A stretch of 64,000 nucleotides of DNA from contig JAUIMF010000001.1 in the NCBI GenBank assembly GCA_030433415.1, positions 1 through 64,000 on the forward strand. Direction: 5' to 3'. Positions 17,029 through 27,345 of the stretch are shown here, piece by piece (within the stretch, counting starts at the first letter, position 1; the number at the start of each line of letters is the position of its first letter). Source of the DNA: Gammaproteobacteria bacterium. Its GTDB lineage: Bacteria; Pseudomonadota; Gammaproteobacteria; Pseudomonadales; Halieaceae. The notes below the pieces were generated by a model. The model had not been told where the DNA came from. It searched no databases and saw nothing but the letters and a program-made list of their open reading frames with translations. Both the position numbers and the translations under genes were made by a program.

Positions 17029-18301
17029 AGATTTCCTCCTTCCCGATATGGGGTCGGGGTCTCAGGAAGCTACCGTTGCCAATTGGTTGGTCGCTGTGGG
17101 TGATACGGTGACTGACGCGGATATCCTGTGTGAAATCGAAACAGAGAAGTCCGTTATCGAAGTGCCGGTACCTTTCGCCGGAACCATTGTGAGTTTGGCT
17201 TGTGCGGCGGGTGAAGCGGTTCTCGTGGGTGAGGTGTTGGCACAGATTGATAGCGCCGCGGGCGGGACGTCGCCTGCCGCTGCACTGTCTCAGCCTGGTA
17301 GCGCGCAGGGTGATGGCGTGCAGAGTAGCGACGCGCTACCAGTTCCCTCTCAAACCGCATCAGCGCCCACTGCCGTAGCGGCGGGGGTAATTCAGGCAGC
17401 CGCCGTTGCCGAAGAGCGCGCACGCGCTATGCCTTCTGCCCGCCGTCTGGCGCGAGAACGCGGTGTGGATCTACGCGCCGTCAATGGTACCGGTCGTGGG
17501 GGCCGCGTGACGAAGGCCGACATCCTTCAACTTGCCGCGTCGGCGCACTCATCGGCAGTCGCATCGACACCTGCGTCAACACCGACACTGGTCGCCGCAG
17601 CGCCATCGCTGCCCGTGCCCGAGGGGGAAGTGGAAAGCCTGGGAACGATGCGGCGCGCTATCGCCGATCATATGAGCCGCTCCTGGCGGGAGATTCCCCA
17701 TGTCTTCGCCGAGCTTGAAGTGCCCGCGCAAAAGCTCCTCGAGCTCAAAAAGGCGCTGGAGCAGGCATGGGGCGAGAAACTGCCCATCGAAGTATTTTTG
17801 GTGCGAGCGGCGTTGGCGGCGCTGCGTAAGTTTCCAAACTTCAATGCGACGCTCCGTGGCCACGAGCTGACCCGTCACGGCCACTGGCATCTCGGCACGG
17901 CCACGGCCACGCCCGAAGGTCTCATGGTGCCGGTGATACATCATGCCGATCGCCTGACACCTCGCGCGCTGGCCGCCAAGGTTCGCGACAACGCAGAGAG
18001 AGCCGCAGGACGCCGCTTGGGGCCTGCAGAGCTCAGCGGCGCCACCTTTACCGTCAATAACATTGGCGCCCTGGGTCAGAGCAAAGGGACCTCCATCATT
18101 CCCCACGGCACCATGGCGATCCTGTCGGCAGGACGCGCTAGTGAACGTCCCGCGGTTGTTGAGGGTGAACTGGTGGCGGCCAGGATGCTGACCTTGACCC
18201 TGTCCTTCGATCATCGCGTTATCGACGGAGCCGAGGGCGCAGCTTTCCTACAGCATGTGGGGACTTCCCTGGCTTCTCCCCTGGCCTTGGTCGTCGACTA
18301 G
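17018..18301 (+). CDS. 2-oxoacid dehydrogenase E2 (dihydrolipoamide acyltransferase)
   Basis: A 427-residue E2 from ATG 17018 (MAVRDFLLPDMGSGSQEATV). It has a lipoyl domain (about 3-78) with the lipoylated Lys in ETEKSVIEVP, and an Ala/Pro/Ser-rich linker. The peripheral-subunit-binding domain (about 132-170) contains MPSARRLARERGVDLRAVNG, then TGRGGRVTKADI. A second linker leads to the catalytic domain (about 200-425) with the His motif SFDHRVIDGAEGAAFL. It takes the acyl group from E1 and transfers it to CoA. No E3 lipoamide dehydrogenase is nearby; the complex would have to borrow one. A GGGGGGCAGGG stretch precedes the start. Confidence 0.94.
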   Translation: MAVRDFLLPDMGSGSQEATVANWLVAVGDTVTDADILCEIETEKSVIEVPVPFAGTIVSLACAAGEAVLVGEVLAQIDSAAGGTSPAAALSQPGSAQGDGVQSSDALPVPSQTASAPTAVAAGVIQAAAVAEERARAMPSARRLARERGVDLRAVNGTGRGGRVTKADILQLAASAHSSAVASTPASTPTLVAAAPSLPVPEGEVESLGTMRRAIADHMSRSWREIPHVFAELEVPAQKLLELKKALEQAWGEKLPIEVFLVRAALAALRKFPNFNATLRGHELTRHGHWHLGTATATPEGLMVPVIHHADRLTPRALAAKVRDNAERAAGRRLGPAELSGATFTVNNIGALGQSKGTSIIPHGTMAILSAGRASERPAVVEGELVAARMLTLTLSFDHRVIDGAEGAAFLQHVGTSLASPLALVVD

Positions 18302-18389
18302 AGAACTACTATCACAACGTAGGCAGCAACGCTCGCTGCAAAGTCACAAAACAGTCATATACCTGCTTTAACTCCGGGAGCCATTAACA

Positions 18390-19355
18390 ATGAACCATGC
18401 AGACACAGCCGCAGTGACGGCTGGCACCGACGATACCGCCCGCAGCCCAGATTCTTTCGAGTTGCGTCGCCGCAATGACGAAGGCGGCACGGCGCCTCTG
18501 AGCCATTGGACCGTGGCCAATGAGACGGACACGCTCACGGATGTTCTATTGGGGCCTGCCGACAATCTACAACATATGGCGACTAGCTCTTTGTCGCGAA
18601 AGCACTTGCGGGAAAACCCTGCGGATATCATCGCTGCTCAACAACAGCATCGCGAGCTGGTAGATGTTTATCGCCACTTCGATGTTCGGGTGCACATGAT
18701 AGAACCGGATCCGGCTTTGCCGATGCAGGTATATTCTCGGGATTCCAGTGCTATGACGCCCTTTGGGCCGATTATCACGGCGATGGCTCAGTGGTGGCGA
18801 CGCGGTGAGAACTACGCTGCCATTCGCTGCTACGAGAAGCTGGGAATCCCCATCTATGACATGGTAACAGCCGGTGCCCTTGAAGGCGGTGATTTCAATG
18901 TCGTCGAAGAAAACTGCCTGCTCCTCGGCGTCGGCGAGGCGCGAACACAGCTGCGAGCGGCGCAGCAGGTACAAGGCTGGTTAGAACAGGAAGGCTGGGA
19001 AGTGCGCATCGCCCAGTTCGATGAGTTCTATGTGCACATCGACTTGATGGTAGTGCCCATCGCCGAAAAGCTCACCGCTGTCTGTGAAACCTGTACCGAT
19101 CCCGCCATCGTCAATTGGCTTCGCGACAAAGGTCACGAAATCATTGATGTGCCCTTCCGCGATACCATGACCCTCGGATGTAATGTGATGGCCTTGGGCC
19201 AAGATCGGGTGATCGCACCGCGCTCATCGACGGTATTGGTACAGGCACTCAAAGCACGCGGGTTTGAGGTGGCTGAGGTAGATACCAGTGAAATCTCTAA
19301 ATGTGGCGGTGGAGTTCACTGCATGGCCCAAGCGCTGCGCCGGGTTGCCGCTTAG
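18390..19355 (+). CDS. Amidinohydrolase/arginine-deiminase-superfamily protein
   Basis: A 321-residue member of the guanidino-group-modifying superfamily (arginine deiminase, DDAH, agmatine deiminase). The signature residues are all visible: SRDS at 116-119, EGGDF at 165-169, His216 and Asp218 in VHIDLM, and the nucleophile Cys311 in GGGVHCM. These enzymes hydrolyse a guanidine to a ureido group plus ammonia, or move the amidino group. The size is nearer DDAH/small ADI than bacterial ArcA (about 410 residues), and no arcBC genes are present. The gene ends tail to tail with the carbamoyl-amino-acid hydrolase (4-base overlap), whose reaction would follow naturally. CCGGGAG precedes ATG. Confidence 0.9.
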   Translation: MNHADTAAVTAGTDDTARSPDSFELRRRNDEGGTAPLSHWTVANETDTLTDVLLGPADNLQHMATSSLSRKHLRENPADIIAAQQQHRELVDVYRHFDVRVHMIEPDPALPMQVYSRDSSAMTPFGPIITAMAQWWRRGENYAAIRCYEKLGIPIYDMVTAGALEGGDFNVVEENCLLLGVGEARTQLRAAQQVQGWLEQEGWEVRIAQFDEFYVHIDLMVVPIAEKLTAVCETCTDPAIVNWLRDKGHEIIDVPFRDTMTLGCNVMALGQDRVIAPRSSTVLVQALKARGFEVAEVDTSEISKCGGGVHCMAQALRRVAA

Positions 19356-20569
19356 CGAGCGAGGGCCCAGGCGCTGTGGAGGAGCACGTTGGCCCCGCGG
19401 GCCAGTTGCTCCGCCGACGCGTATTCCGCGGGGTTGTGGCTCATGCCCCCCCGGCAGGGAGTGAAAATCATCGCCGTAGGACAAACCCGCGACAGGTATA
19501 CCGCATCATGACCAGCACCAGAGACCATAGACCGGTGTTGATAGTCGCATTGCACCGTCGCATCACGCACCGCATCGATACAACGCGCGTCGAAGGCCAC
19601 CGGTGGGGAATACCAAATTTCCTCCACTGTCGCCGAGCATATCTTTACGGCCTCTATAAGGGCACGAGCCTGCTCGTCCATGCGCGCCAGGGAGTCACTG
19701 TTCGGGTGGCGTAGGTCCAAGGTGAAATGCACGCTACCCGGTACTGTATTGCGACTGCCGGGACGGGCGCTGATGTCTCCGATCGTAATGCGTGCATCGT
19801 CGTCCCAGCTGTCGACCAGCTCGTACAGGCTTGAGATGAGTGCCGCGCTGCTGCGCACGGGATCGCGCCGCCCGCTCATGGGGAAAGGGCCCGCGTGGTT
19901 CTCTACCCCGGAGACGGTGACGTCGTACCAGCGAATGCCTTGCACGCCGGTGACAATACCGATTTCTAAATCCTCCTTTTCCAGGATAGGTCCCTGCTCG
20001 ATATGCGCTTCGAGAAATGCGCCTAACTCGTGGTTCGCCGGAAGTGTGCTTTCTTCGTAGCCAAGGCGTTGAAGCTCCTGCGCGATGGTGACACCTCGGT
20101 TATCTTGTCTTGCGATGGCGTAACCTTCGTCAAAAACACCGGCGAAGTATCCCGAACCCAACATAGCGGGAGAGAAGCGCGCACCCTCCTCGTTGGTCCA
20201 CACGGCGATTTCCAGGGGGGCGGCCGTATCGGCTCCGTGCTCCGTGAGGGTTTCGATGACCTCCAGGGCGGCGATGACGCCGTACACGCCATCAAATTTT
20301 CCTCCGGTGGGCTGGCTATCCAAATGGGAGCCCATAACGATGGGGAGGCGTTGGGCATCGGTACCTTCGCGACGAAGAAATAAATTGCCGAGGCGATCGT
20401 GGCGAGCTTGCAGGCCCAAGGGCTTGCTCCATGCGATGAGCAACTGCCGACCTTCCTCGTCGAGGTCGCTGAGCGCGAGACGGCAGACGCCGCCCTGATC
20501 TGTAGCGCCCAACTCAGCCATGGCCATGAGTCGGGACCACAGGCGTTGCGTGTTGATGCGAATATCCAT
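19352..20569 (-). CDS. M20 Zn-dependent N-carbamoyl-amino-acid/allantoate amidohydrolase
   Basis: A 405-residue amidase of the HyuC/AllC/ureidopropionase branch of the M20 fold. Metal-ligand motifs are GSHLDSQPTGGKFDGVYGV (His and bridging Asp), TNEEGARFSPAMLGS (Glu pair) and HIEQGPILE. The dimerisation lid carries VENHAGPFPMSGRRDP. The family removes the carbamoyl group from N-carbamoyl amino acids or ureido compounds, giving the amine, CO2 and ammonia. It converges on the amidinohydrolase gene, sharing four bases. A GGGAGG site lies five bases before ATG. The combined pair could strip a whole guanidino group from the substrate in two steps. Confidence 0.93.
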   Translation of the reverse strand: MDIRINTQRLWSRLMAMAELGATDQGGVCRLALSDLDEEGRQLLIAWSKPLGLQARHDRLGNLFLRREGTDAQRLPIVMGSHLDSQPTGGKFDGVYGVIAALEVIETLTEHGADTAAPLEIAVWTNEEGARFSPAMLGSGYFAGVFDEGYAIARQDNRGVTIAQELQRLGYEESTLPANHELGAFLEAHIEQGPILEKEDLEIGIVTGVQGIRWYDVTVSGVENHAGPFPMSGRRDPVRSSAALISSLYELVDSWDDDARITIGDISARPGSRNTVPGSVHFTLDLRHPNSDSLARMDEQARALIEAVKICSATVEEIWYSPPVAFDARCIDAVRDATVQCDYQHRSMVSGAGHDAVYLSRVCPTAMIFTPCRGGMSHNPAEYASAEQLARGANVLLHSAWALAR

Positions 20570-20666
20570 GGTGGCCTCCCTTGTGCTGAGCTTGGAGCCT
20601 AGGCCAATAGCAAGCGATGGCCCATGGCTGGGGGGGCCAGATTATGGGCCCAGAAGGCCCCGCAGC

Positions 20667-20837
20667 TCAGGGTTCAAACTCGGCAAGAGAGCGGCCATCG
20701 ACACAGATACATTGGCCATAAGGGGTGGCGCAAGCCTCGCAGATGCCTACGCCGCACTTCGTGCGGCAATCCACTGCGCTGAAAATCTGGTCTTCGTCAA
20801 CAAAGCCCCTGTGTACGTCGATGGTGGCTCGGACCAT
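20667..20837 (-). CDS. 56-residue cysteine-rich protein with a [2Fe-2S]-like motif
   Basis: A short open frame on the minus strand, bounded upstream by an in-frame TGA 15 bases before the ATG. The peptide contains six Cys in 25 residues: CRTKCGVGICEACATPYGQ followed by CICVDG. The spacing C-x4-C-x2-C and the closing CVDG resemble the iron-sulfur segment at the C-terminus of dihydroorotate dehydrogenase electron-transfer subunits (PyrK) and related reductases. It could be a small ferredoxin-like electron carrier or the tail of a truncated reductase. It lies between the amidohydrolase start and the transposase debris at the island edge. Confidence 0.55.
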   Translation of the reverse strand: MVRATIDVHRGFVDEDQIFSAVDCRTKCGVGICEACATPYGQCICVDGRSLAEFEP

Positions 20838-20894
20838 GGGCGCGGGGCCTCAGTTGTAGAACATGAGCTCCGTCCGCTGGACAACCCTGATCTT

Positions 20895-21044
20895 CGCCTG
20901 GCGCGGGTGGCCAGGGCCAATGGCTTTTTTCTACATGCTGGGGTGAGCTGTGAGGGCAATCAGAAAGGCAAGCGTGAGCGTCTGTGTCGGTACATTTCCC
21001 GCCCGGCCTTAGCAGTTTCCCGACTGTCGCTGAGTTCCACAGGC
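20895..21044 (+). pseudogene. IS91-family transposase remnant
   Basis: A 50-codon stretch reads RLARVARANGFFLHAGVSCE, then GNQKGKRERLCRYISRPALA and VSRLSLSSTG. This matches the C-terminal part of IS91-type (Y2_Tnp, PF04986) transposases, whose usual form is SLHAGV, then LCRYIxRP, then RLSL. The expected continuation (LKxPYRDGTTHVIFEPL) is missing; the similarity ends abruptly near 21,044 where an IS110-like fragment begins on the other strand. The surrounding long + open frame (20,520-21,185) is otherwise not a gene. It marks the right end of the accessory region. Confidence 0.75.
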
Positions 21045-21125
21045 ATCGACTCCGTGTTCCTCGAACACATTCTTTGCCAGATCCACTCTCACTCGAATAA
21101 TGTTCCCGTTGGGCTCTTCCTCTTC
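21042..21125 (-). pseudogene. IS110-family transposase N-terminal remnant
   Basis: On the minus strand the codons from 21,125 down to 21,042 read EEEPNGNIIRVRVDLAKNVF, then EEHGVDA. Intact IS110/IS1111 transposases begin with an almost identical RuvC-like strand, xRVGVDLAKNVFQxHGVDA, so the identification is clear despite the short length. Similarity stops after GVDA, and a TAA follows in frame at 21,011-21,009. The fragment abuts the IS91 remnant, suggesting successive insertion and deletion at one spot. Confidence 0.75.
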
Positions 21126-21135
21126 TTATGGCTGC

Positions 21136-21924
21136 TTAATACGCCTGGGACTGCCCGCCGTCGATGGGGATCACAGCGCCGTTGATGAACACAGCCTCCT
21201 GCGATAGCAGGTAGGCGACCAGCGAAGCCACTTCTTCCGGCTCACCAAAGCGGCGCATCGGATTGACGCTGACAAACTCGCGTCCGACGTCCTCCCAGCC
21301 ATCTTCGCCGCCAATCTGTATCAGTGAACCTTTGACCATGTTGGTCATGATCGCACCGGGAGCAATGGCATTAACACTGATGCCGTACTGACCGTATTCG
21401 ATAGCGGCGTCTTTGGTCATGCCCGCCACGGCGTGTTTTGACGCACCATAACCGACCTGGTTGGGTACGGCGCGAATGCCACCCACGGATGAAGCATTCA
21501 CGATGGCACCCGAGCCCTGTTTGACCATGTGGGGCAGGGTGTACTTCATACCCAGGAACACGCCGTTGAGGTTAATGCTGATAACGCGCTGGAACTCTTC
21601 GGTGCCATAGTCTGCGACAGGATTCTGTTTTCCCTCGACACCTGCGTTGTTATACAGGCCATCGATCCTGCCATGGCTCGCCACGGTCTGGTCTACATAG
21701 CGCTTGACATCATCTTCTTTCGAGACATCTGCCACGATCAGAGTCGTGTTGGTGGCCGGTTCTGCCGCGAGGACTTCTGCGCGGGTTTCTTCCAGCGCGG
21801 CCTGGGATACATCGACCAGCGACAGTGCTGCGCCCTCGCTGGCGAGGCGCACGGCGACGGCCCGACCCAGGCCGGAGCCGGCACCGGTAATGATGATGGT
21901 TTTGTTGTCGAATCGTTGGGACAT
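21136..21924 (-). CDS. Short-chain dehydrogenase, glucose-1-dehydrogenase-like
   Basis: A 262-residue classical SDR. TGAGSGLG is at 13-20, NNAG at 92-95, Ser145/146, Tyr159, Lys163 (YGASK), and Asp38 (LVDVS) suggests NAD. The fold is complete and the end FINGAVIPIDGGQSQAY is regular. The style (ATNTTLIVADVSKEDDVKRYV) resembles the glucose-1-dehydrogenase-like SDRs common in fatty-acid and terpene catabolism. It is the last gene of a leftward series that includes an NTF2-like gene and an MDR reductase. It lies just outside the transposase debris and probably belongs to the resident chromosome. Confidence 0.93.
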   Translation of the reverse strand: MSQRFDNKTIIITGAGSGLGRAVAVRLASEGAALSLVDVSQAALEETRAEVLAAEPATNTTLIVADVSKEDDVKRYVDQTVASHGRIDGLYNNAGVEGKQNPVADYGTEEFQRVISINLNGVFLGMKYTLPHMVKQGSGAIVNASSVGGIRAVPNQVGYGASKHAVAGMTKDAAIEYGQYGISVNAIAPGAIMTNMVKGSLIQIGGEDGWEDVGREFVSVNPMRRFGEPEEVASLVAYLLSQEAVFINGAVIPIDGGQSQAY

Positions 21925-22030
21925 GTTGTTTTTCTCGTTAGTGGATTGACTTCAATTTTGCTTCCGGCCCGCGTCTGAGGCGGGGGAGCCCCTTGTTCAT
22001 TTCTTCGATCTGACAGGCGGAGGTATTCGC

Positions 22031-22468
22031 TTACGCCCCCGTTTGGGGCCGCTTGCCGGCGCAGATGACGTCGGTCACGACCTCGGTGTCAAGGTACTCG
22101 GTCAGACGCCGAATACGACCATCGCAAATACGAAAGACGAAGTGATAGTCCTGTTCGTAATAAACGCCGGATACATGCGTTCCCGTAGCGGTCGCCTCGA
22201 CGCAAACCCGATCTTCTTCTGCCGTCATGGAGTGAATCTGCATGTTGAGACCTTTCGGAAAAACATCGAGCACGCTGTGCACAAACGCTTTCACCTGCTC
22301 AGGCCCGTAGGTGCCGGAGATGAGCGTGTGTCCCATGGTCGTGATGTGTATGTCTTCAGCGTAAAGGCGTAAGAGCGCCCCGGTGTCGTTGGCTGACAGG
22401 GCCGCGGCCCAGGCGTTGACCAGTTTCTTGTTGGCGGCGATGGACGACGGTGTTTTTGTTGTATTCAA
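22031..22468 (-). CDS. NTF2/SnoaL-like polyketide-cyclase-fold protein
   Basis: A 145-residue protein with the NTF2-like fold: a leading helix KLVNAWAAALSANDTGALLRLYAEDIHITTMG, a middle helix EQVKAFVHSVLDVFPKGLNMQIHS and closing strands RVCVEATATGTHVSGVYYEQDYHFVFRICDGRI. The helix-strand pattern matches SnoaL-like ester cyclases and ketosteroid-isomerase-like proteins. No catalytic residues can be assigned with confidence. It lies 48 bases downstream of the MDR reductase and probably shares its transcript. The role could be an isomerisation in terpenoid or branched acyl-CoA breakdown. Confidence 0.85.
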   Translation of the reverse strand: MNTTKTPSSIAANKKLVNAWAAALSANDTGALLRLYAEDIHITTMGHTLISGTYGPEQVKAFVHSVLDVFPKGLNMQIHSMTAEEDRVCVEATATGTHVSGVYYEQDYHFVFRICDGRIRRLTEYLDTEVVTDVICAGKRPQTGA

Positions 22469-22516
22469 TGTGGGAAGTGTCCGGCAATCGGTGGGAAGGA
22501 TTGGCCAATCGCTTCT

Positions 22517-23575
22517 CTAGTCAGCGCTGGCAACCTGAATCATCAGGCGGCCTCGGTTGCCACCGGTAAACAGTTCGTTGAACACCTCGGGAATCCGTTC
22601 AAAGTCGTCGCGAACATCGACCCGGGCGTTGAGCTTACCCTCGTCCAGCCACTGCGCGATCTGCGCATAGGCCTGTTCACACTCGGGGGAGCCAAAATAA
22701 TCGCTGACGAGAAAACCCGTGATGCTCGCGGTATTTGCGACCAGGTTCCACATGTTCTCGGGACCCGGCGATGCGCCGGTCGCGTTGTACTGCGAGATCA
22801 TGCCGCACACAGCGATGCGGGCACCCTTCGCCAGGTGATCCATCGCGGCCTGCAGGGTCTCACCGCCCACGTTGTCAAAGAAGACATCAAGGCCCTCAGG
22901 AAACGCTTTGCCGATTGCCGCCGACAAATCGCTGCAATCCTTGTAGTCAATCGCCTCGTCGCAACCGAATAACTCGACGAGTTCAGCGCATTTTTCCTGC
23001 CCACCGGCAATGCCGACGACTTTGGATGCACCTTTGAGTTTGGCGTACTGACACACCAATGAGCCACAGCTGCCGTGGGCACCGCTGACGAGCACGGCAT
23101 CACCGGCTTTCATCCTGGCGATCTCCATCAGTCCATACCAGGCGGTGCCTCCGCTGGTTCCAAGCGCGTGCAGGTACATGGGGATGGGGTGCCCGGAGGA
23201 GATATCCATTGGCGCGAGTACACCGAGTTCACCCGCGCGGGTCACGGACATCTGTTCCGCGGGAACCACCATGTAGCGCGCCCAGTTGCCCACACCGGCG
23301 ACGATCGTTCCCACCTCAACATCGGGGTTTTTCGTCTCGAGTACTTCACCGACGGTGACGCCCATCACGGGCTTGTCCAGCGGCAGGGGATCGACGTAGC
23401 CACCATCGCCCATCCAGCCGCGCGTGGCCGGGTCCATGGCGAGGTAGCGTACCTTTACCAGGGTTTCTCCGTCCTGAAGCGGGGGTACGTCGGATTCGCG
23501 GTATTCAAAGTCGGTGTTTTTTACCAACCCCTGGGGGCGGGACTTCAGTATCCATTCGTGGTTTTTAAGGCTCAT
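22517..23575 (-). CDS. Zinc-free medium-chain reductase (PTGR/CurA-like)
   Basis: A 352-residue NADP-dependent MDR of the leukotriene-B4 dehydrogenase/prostaglandin-reductase/CurA branch. The start ATG 23575 (MSLKNHEWILKSRPQG) is chosen because a GAGG site lies upstream and the family begins there. An upstream in-frame start would add a spurious hydrophobic stretch. Key features are YLAMDPATRGWM, the Rossmann motif SGAHGSCGSLVCQYAKLKG and DVFFDNVGGETLQAAM. No zinc ligands are present, as expected. Such enzymes reduce conjugated enones or 2-alkenals, including terpenoid ones. It lies 124 bases after the phytanoyl-CoA dioxygenase gene and probably extends the same operon. Confidence 0.93.
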   Translation of the reverse strand: MSLKNHEWILKSRPQGLVKNTDFEYRESDVPPLQDGETLVKVRYLAMDPATRGWMGDGGYVDPLPLDKPVMGVTVGEVLETKNPDVEVGTIVAGVGNWARYMVVPAEQMSVTRAGELGVLAPMDISSGHPIPMYLHALGTSGGTAWYGLMEIARMKAGDAVLVSGAHGSCGSLVCQYAKLKGASKVVGIAGGQEKCAELVELFGCDEAIDYKDCSDLSAAIGKAFPEGLDVFFDNVGGETLQAAMDHLAKGARIAVCGMISQYNATGASPGPENMWNLVANTASITGFLVSDYFGSPECEQAYAQIAQWLDEGKLNARVDVRDDFERIPEVFNELFTGGNRGRLMIQVASAD

Positions 23576-23699
23576 CGAATTATCCTCGGCGGTACTGGGA
23601 TTGGCGTATTCCTGCAAGGGCAGCCATCCTAACGTCGCCACAGCGCACAAAACAATCAAATTCGACTTTTTTACTTCAGCGGGTCGAACCCGTTGGCGA

Positions 23700-24529
23700 T
23701 CAGTTCAGCAAGCGAAGCGGGTGCATGCCATTTACCATGCCCATGAATGGCGGGTAGATGTTGTAGCCCACCAGAGACTGCAGCTCCGGGCTCGTGGCGC
23801 GTACGCGATCCTTCGACAGTTCCAGCAGGTAGTTCTCCTGCTGGCGAACATACGCCTCGCAGTACTGGTGCGTGATGCCGAAGCGTGCTGCGCGGTCGGT
23901 GTTCTCGCCGCCGCCGTGCCAGGTGGTGCCAAGAAAGAAGACGACGGAGCCGGCGGGCATCACGGCGGGGACGGCTTCGTTACGCAGACCGGTGCGCTCA
24001 TCATCCCAGCGCTGGCTTTCGGGGATCACGACCGTGGCGCCGTTGTCTGCGGTGAAATCGTCTATCGCCCACACCGTGGCCGCGCCCAGGGCTTGCCTTG
24101 GACGAGGCAAGCGATAAAAGCTGTCGTCAAAATGCAGCGCCTGGGGCGCTTCGCCGGGCTGAATGTTGATGATCTGACTTTGCGAGAGCAGGTAGCCGGG
24201 CATGAAGAGCTTGTCCAGCAACCCGAGAATGCGGGGATGCGTGGCCAGGTCGTCGGTGATCCTGGTTTTGCTCAGTACGTAGTATACCCGCTGGGTTTTG
24301 TGTCCCTCGAAGGGGTTTCGGCCGGTTTTATTCAGTAATTGAAGCCCCTCGGCCTTGATGGTCTCGCACTGCTCTCGCGAGAGCAGTCCCTCGATAATCA
24401 CGTAGCCGTCGCGCATGAGCACCTCATGGTCGGCATCAATCTGCGCGCTGCTTCGCTCGGGCCCGGGTTTGAGCTGAGGAAAGGTTCCGGCGTGGTCCTC
24501 GGTACGGTAACGTTTCTCGTCAAAGTCGC

Positions 24530-24533
<4 letters not shown>
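23700..24533 (-). CDS. Phytanoyl-CoA dioxygenase family protein
   Basis: A 277-residue Fe(II)/2-oxoglutarate oxygenase of the PhyH family. The HxD iron motif lies in ALHFDDSFYRLP, and the distal His in FFLGTTWHGGGENTDRAARFGITHQY, where Arg is suited to bind 2-oxoglutarate. The N-terminal part has the usual DGYVIIEGLLSREQCETIKAEG. Family members hydroxylate branched acyl-CoAs or small terpenoids next to a carboxyl group. The start overlaps the biotin carboxylase stop (ATGA), so it is co-translated with the carboxylase genes. This suggests removal of methyl-branch obstacles as part of the same pathway. The actual substrate is unknown. Confidence 0.92.
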
Positions 24534-26523
<1,990 letters not shown>

Positions 26524-26527
<4 letters not shown>

Positions 26528-27333
26528 GCATTGTCCTCCGCCGCCCAGCTGGGCGGCCGTTTTTCGGCAAAGGCCTGCATGCCTTCGCGTCCCTCGTCGC
26601 CAAGCATTGCGTCGGCAAAGCGCTCGGCGGCAAATTGCACGATCTCATCACCGTGCAGTGTTTCGCTGGCGCTGATGATCTGCTTGGTCAGGGCGATGGC
26701 ACCGGGTGCGCCGCGTCGCGCCTGGGCGAGAAGCTCGCGGCATTTCGTTTCAAGACCCTCGCTGTCCGGCACGAGAAAGTGCGCAAAGCCCAGGCGGTGG
26801 GCTTCGCGACCATCAAACCGTTGCGCCGTTAGCAGCAGGCGTCGCGCTTCGGAAGCGCCGATGCGCTTGATAACGACCGGTGTGATCTGGGCTGGGGGAA
26901 TGCCCAGGGTTACTTCCGTAAGCGCATACTTCGCATCGGCGGTCGTCACCACCACATCGGCAATACATGACAGGCCCAGGCCGCCGGCCATGGCAATGCC
27001 TTCGATCAGAACGATGAATAGCTGCGGCAGTTGGTTGACGGCCTGGCACATGCGGCCAAAGCTGGCGTTGAACTCGACGATCGTTTGTCGCTCGGCGCCA
27101 CCCTGAAATACGGTTTTGAACAGGCTCAGATCGCCGCCGGAGCAGAAGGCACCGCCTTTGCCACGCAGGATTACAAAGCGGATGCTCGTCTCGTCGGGCA
27201 GGGCTTCGAGTACGGAGGCCAGTTCACTGGCCATCTGGTCCGACAGGGCGTTTTTGACCTCGGGGCGATTGAACCAGATGGTCAGCAGGTCGCCTTCGCG
27301 CTCGAGAATGAGTTGAGAAACATTGGGTAACAT
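26524..27333 (-). CDS. Enoyl-CoA hydratase/isomerase family protein
   Basis: A 269-residue crotonase-fold enzyme. The oxyanion-hole segments are RGKGGAFCSGGDLSLF and EGIAMAGGLGLSCIADVVV, and an acidic residue sits in LTEVTLGIPPAQITP at the usual catalytic position. The sequence resembles isohexenylglutaconyl-CoA hydratase (AtuE) and methylglutaconyl-CoA hydratase (LiuC), which hydrate the product of the carboxylase encoded on both sides. It lies between the two carboxylase subunit genes, 12 bases after the beta subunit and overlapping the alpha subunit gene by four, an order shared with atu and liu operons. Confidence 0.93.
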
Positions 27334-27345
27334 TTGCGACTCCTG

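Noticed and set aside
18390-19355. Calling the gene arcA (arginine deiminase pathway)
   Set aside because: Too short for ArcA and no arcB, arcC or arcD neighbours.
21054-21068. Perfect hairpin GTGTTC-CTC-GAACAC as a terminator
   Set aside because: It coincides with the codons NVFEEH of the IS110 remnant and no T tract follows, so the palindrome is probably coding coincidence.
20520-21185. 221-codon open frame on the + strand
   Set aside because: It runs antisense through the amidohydrolase start, the Cys-rich frame and into the SDR; only its IS91-like part (20,895-21,044) has protein similarity.
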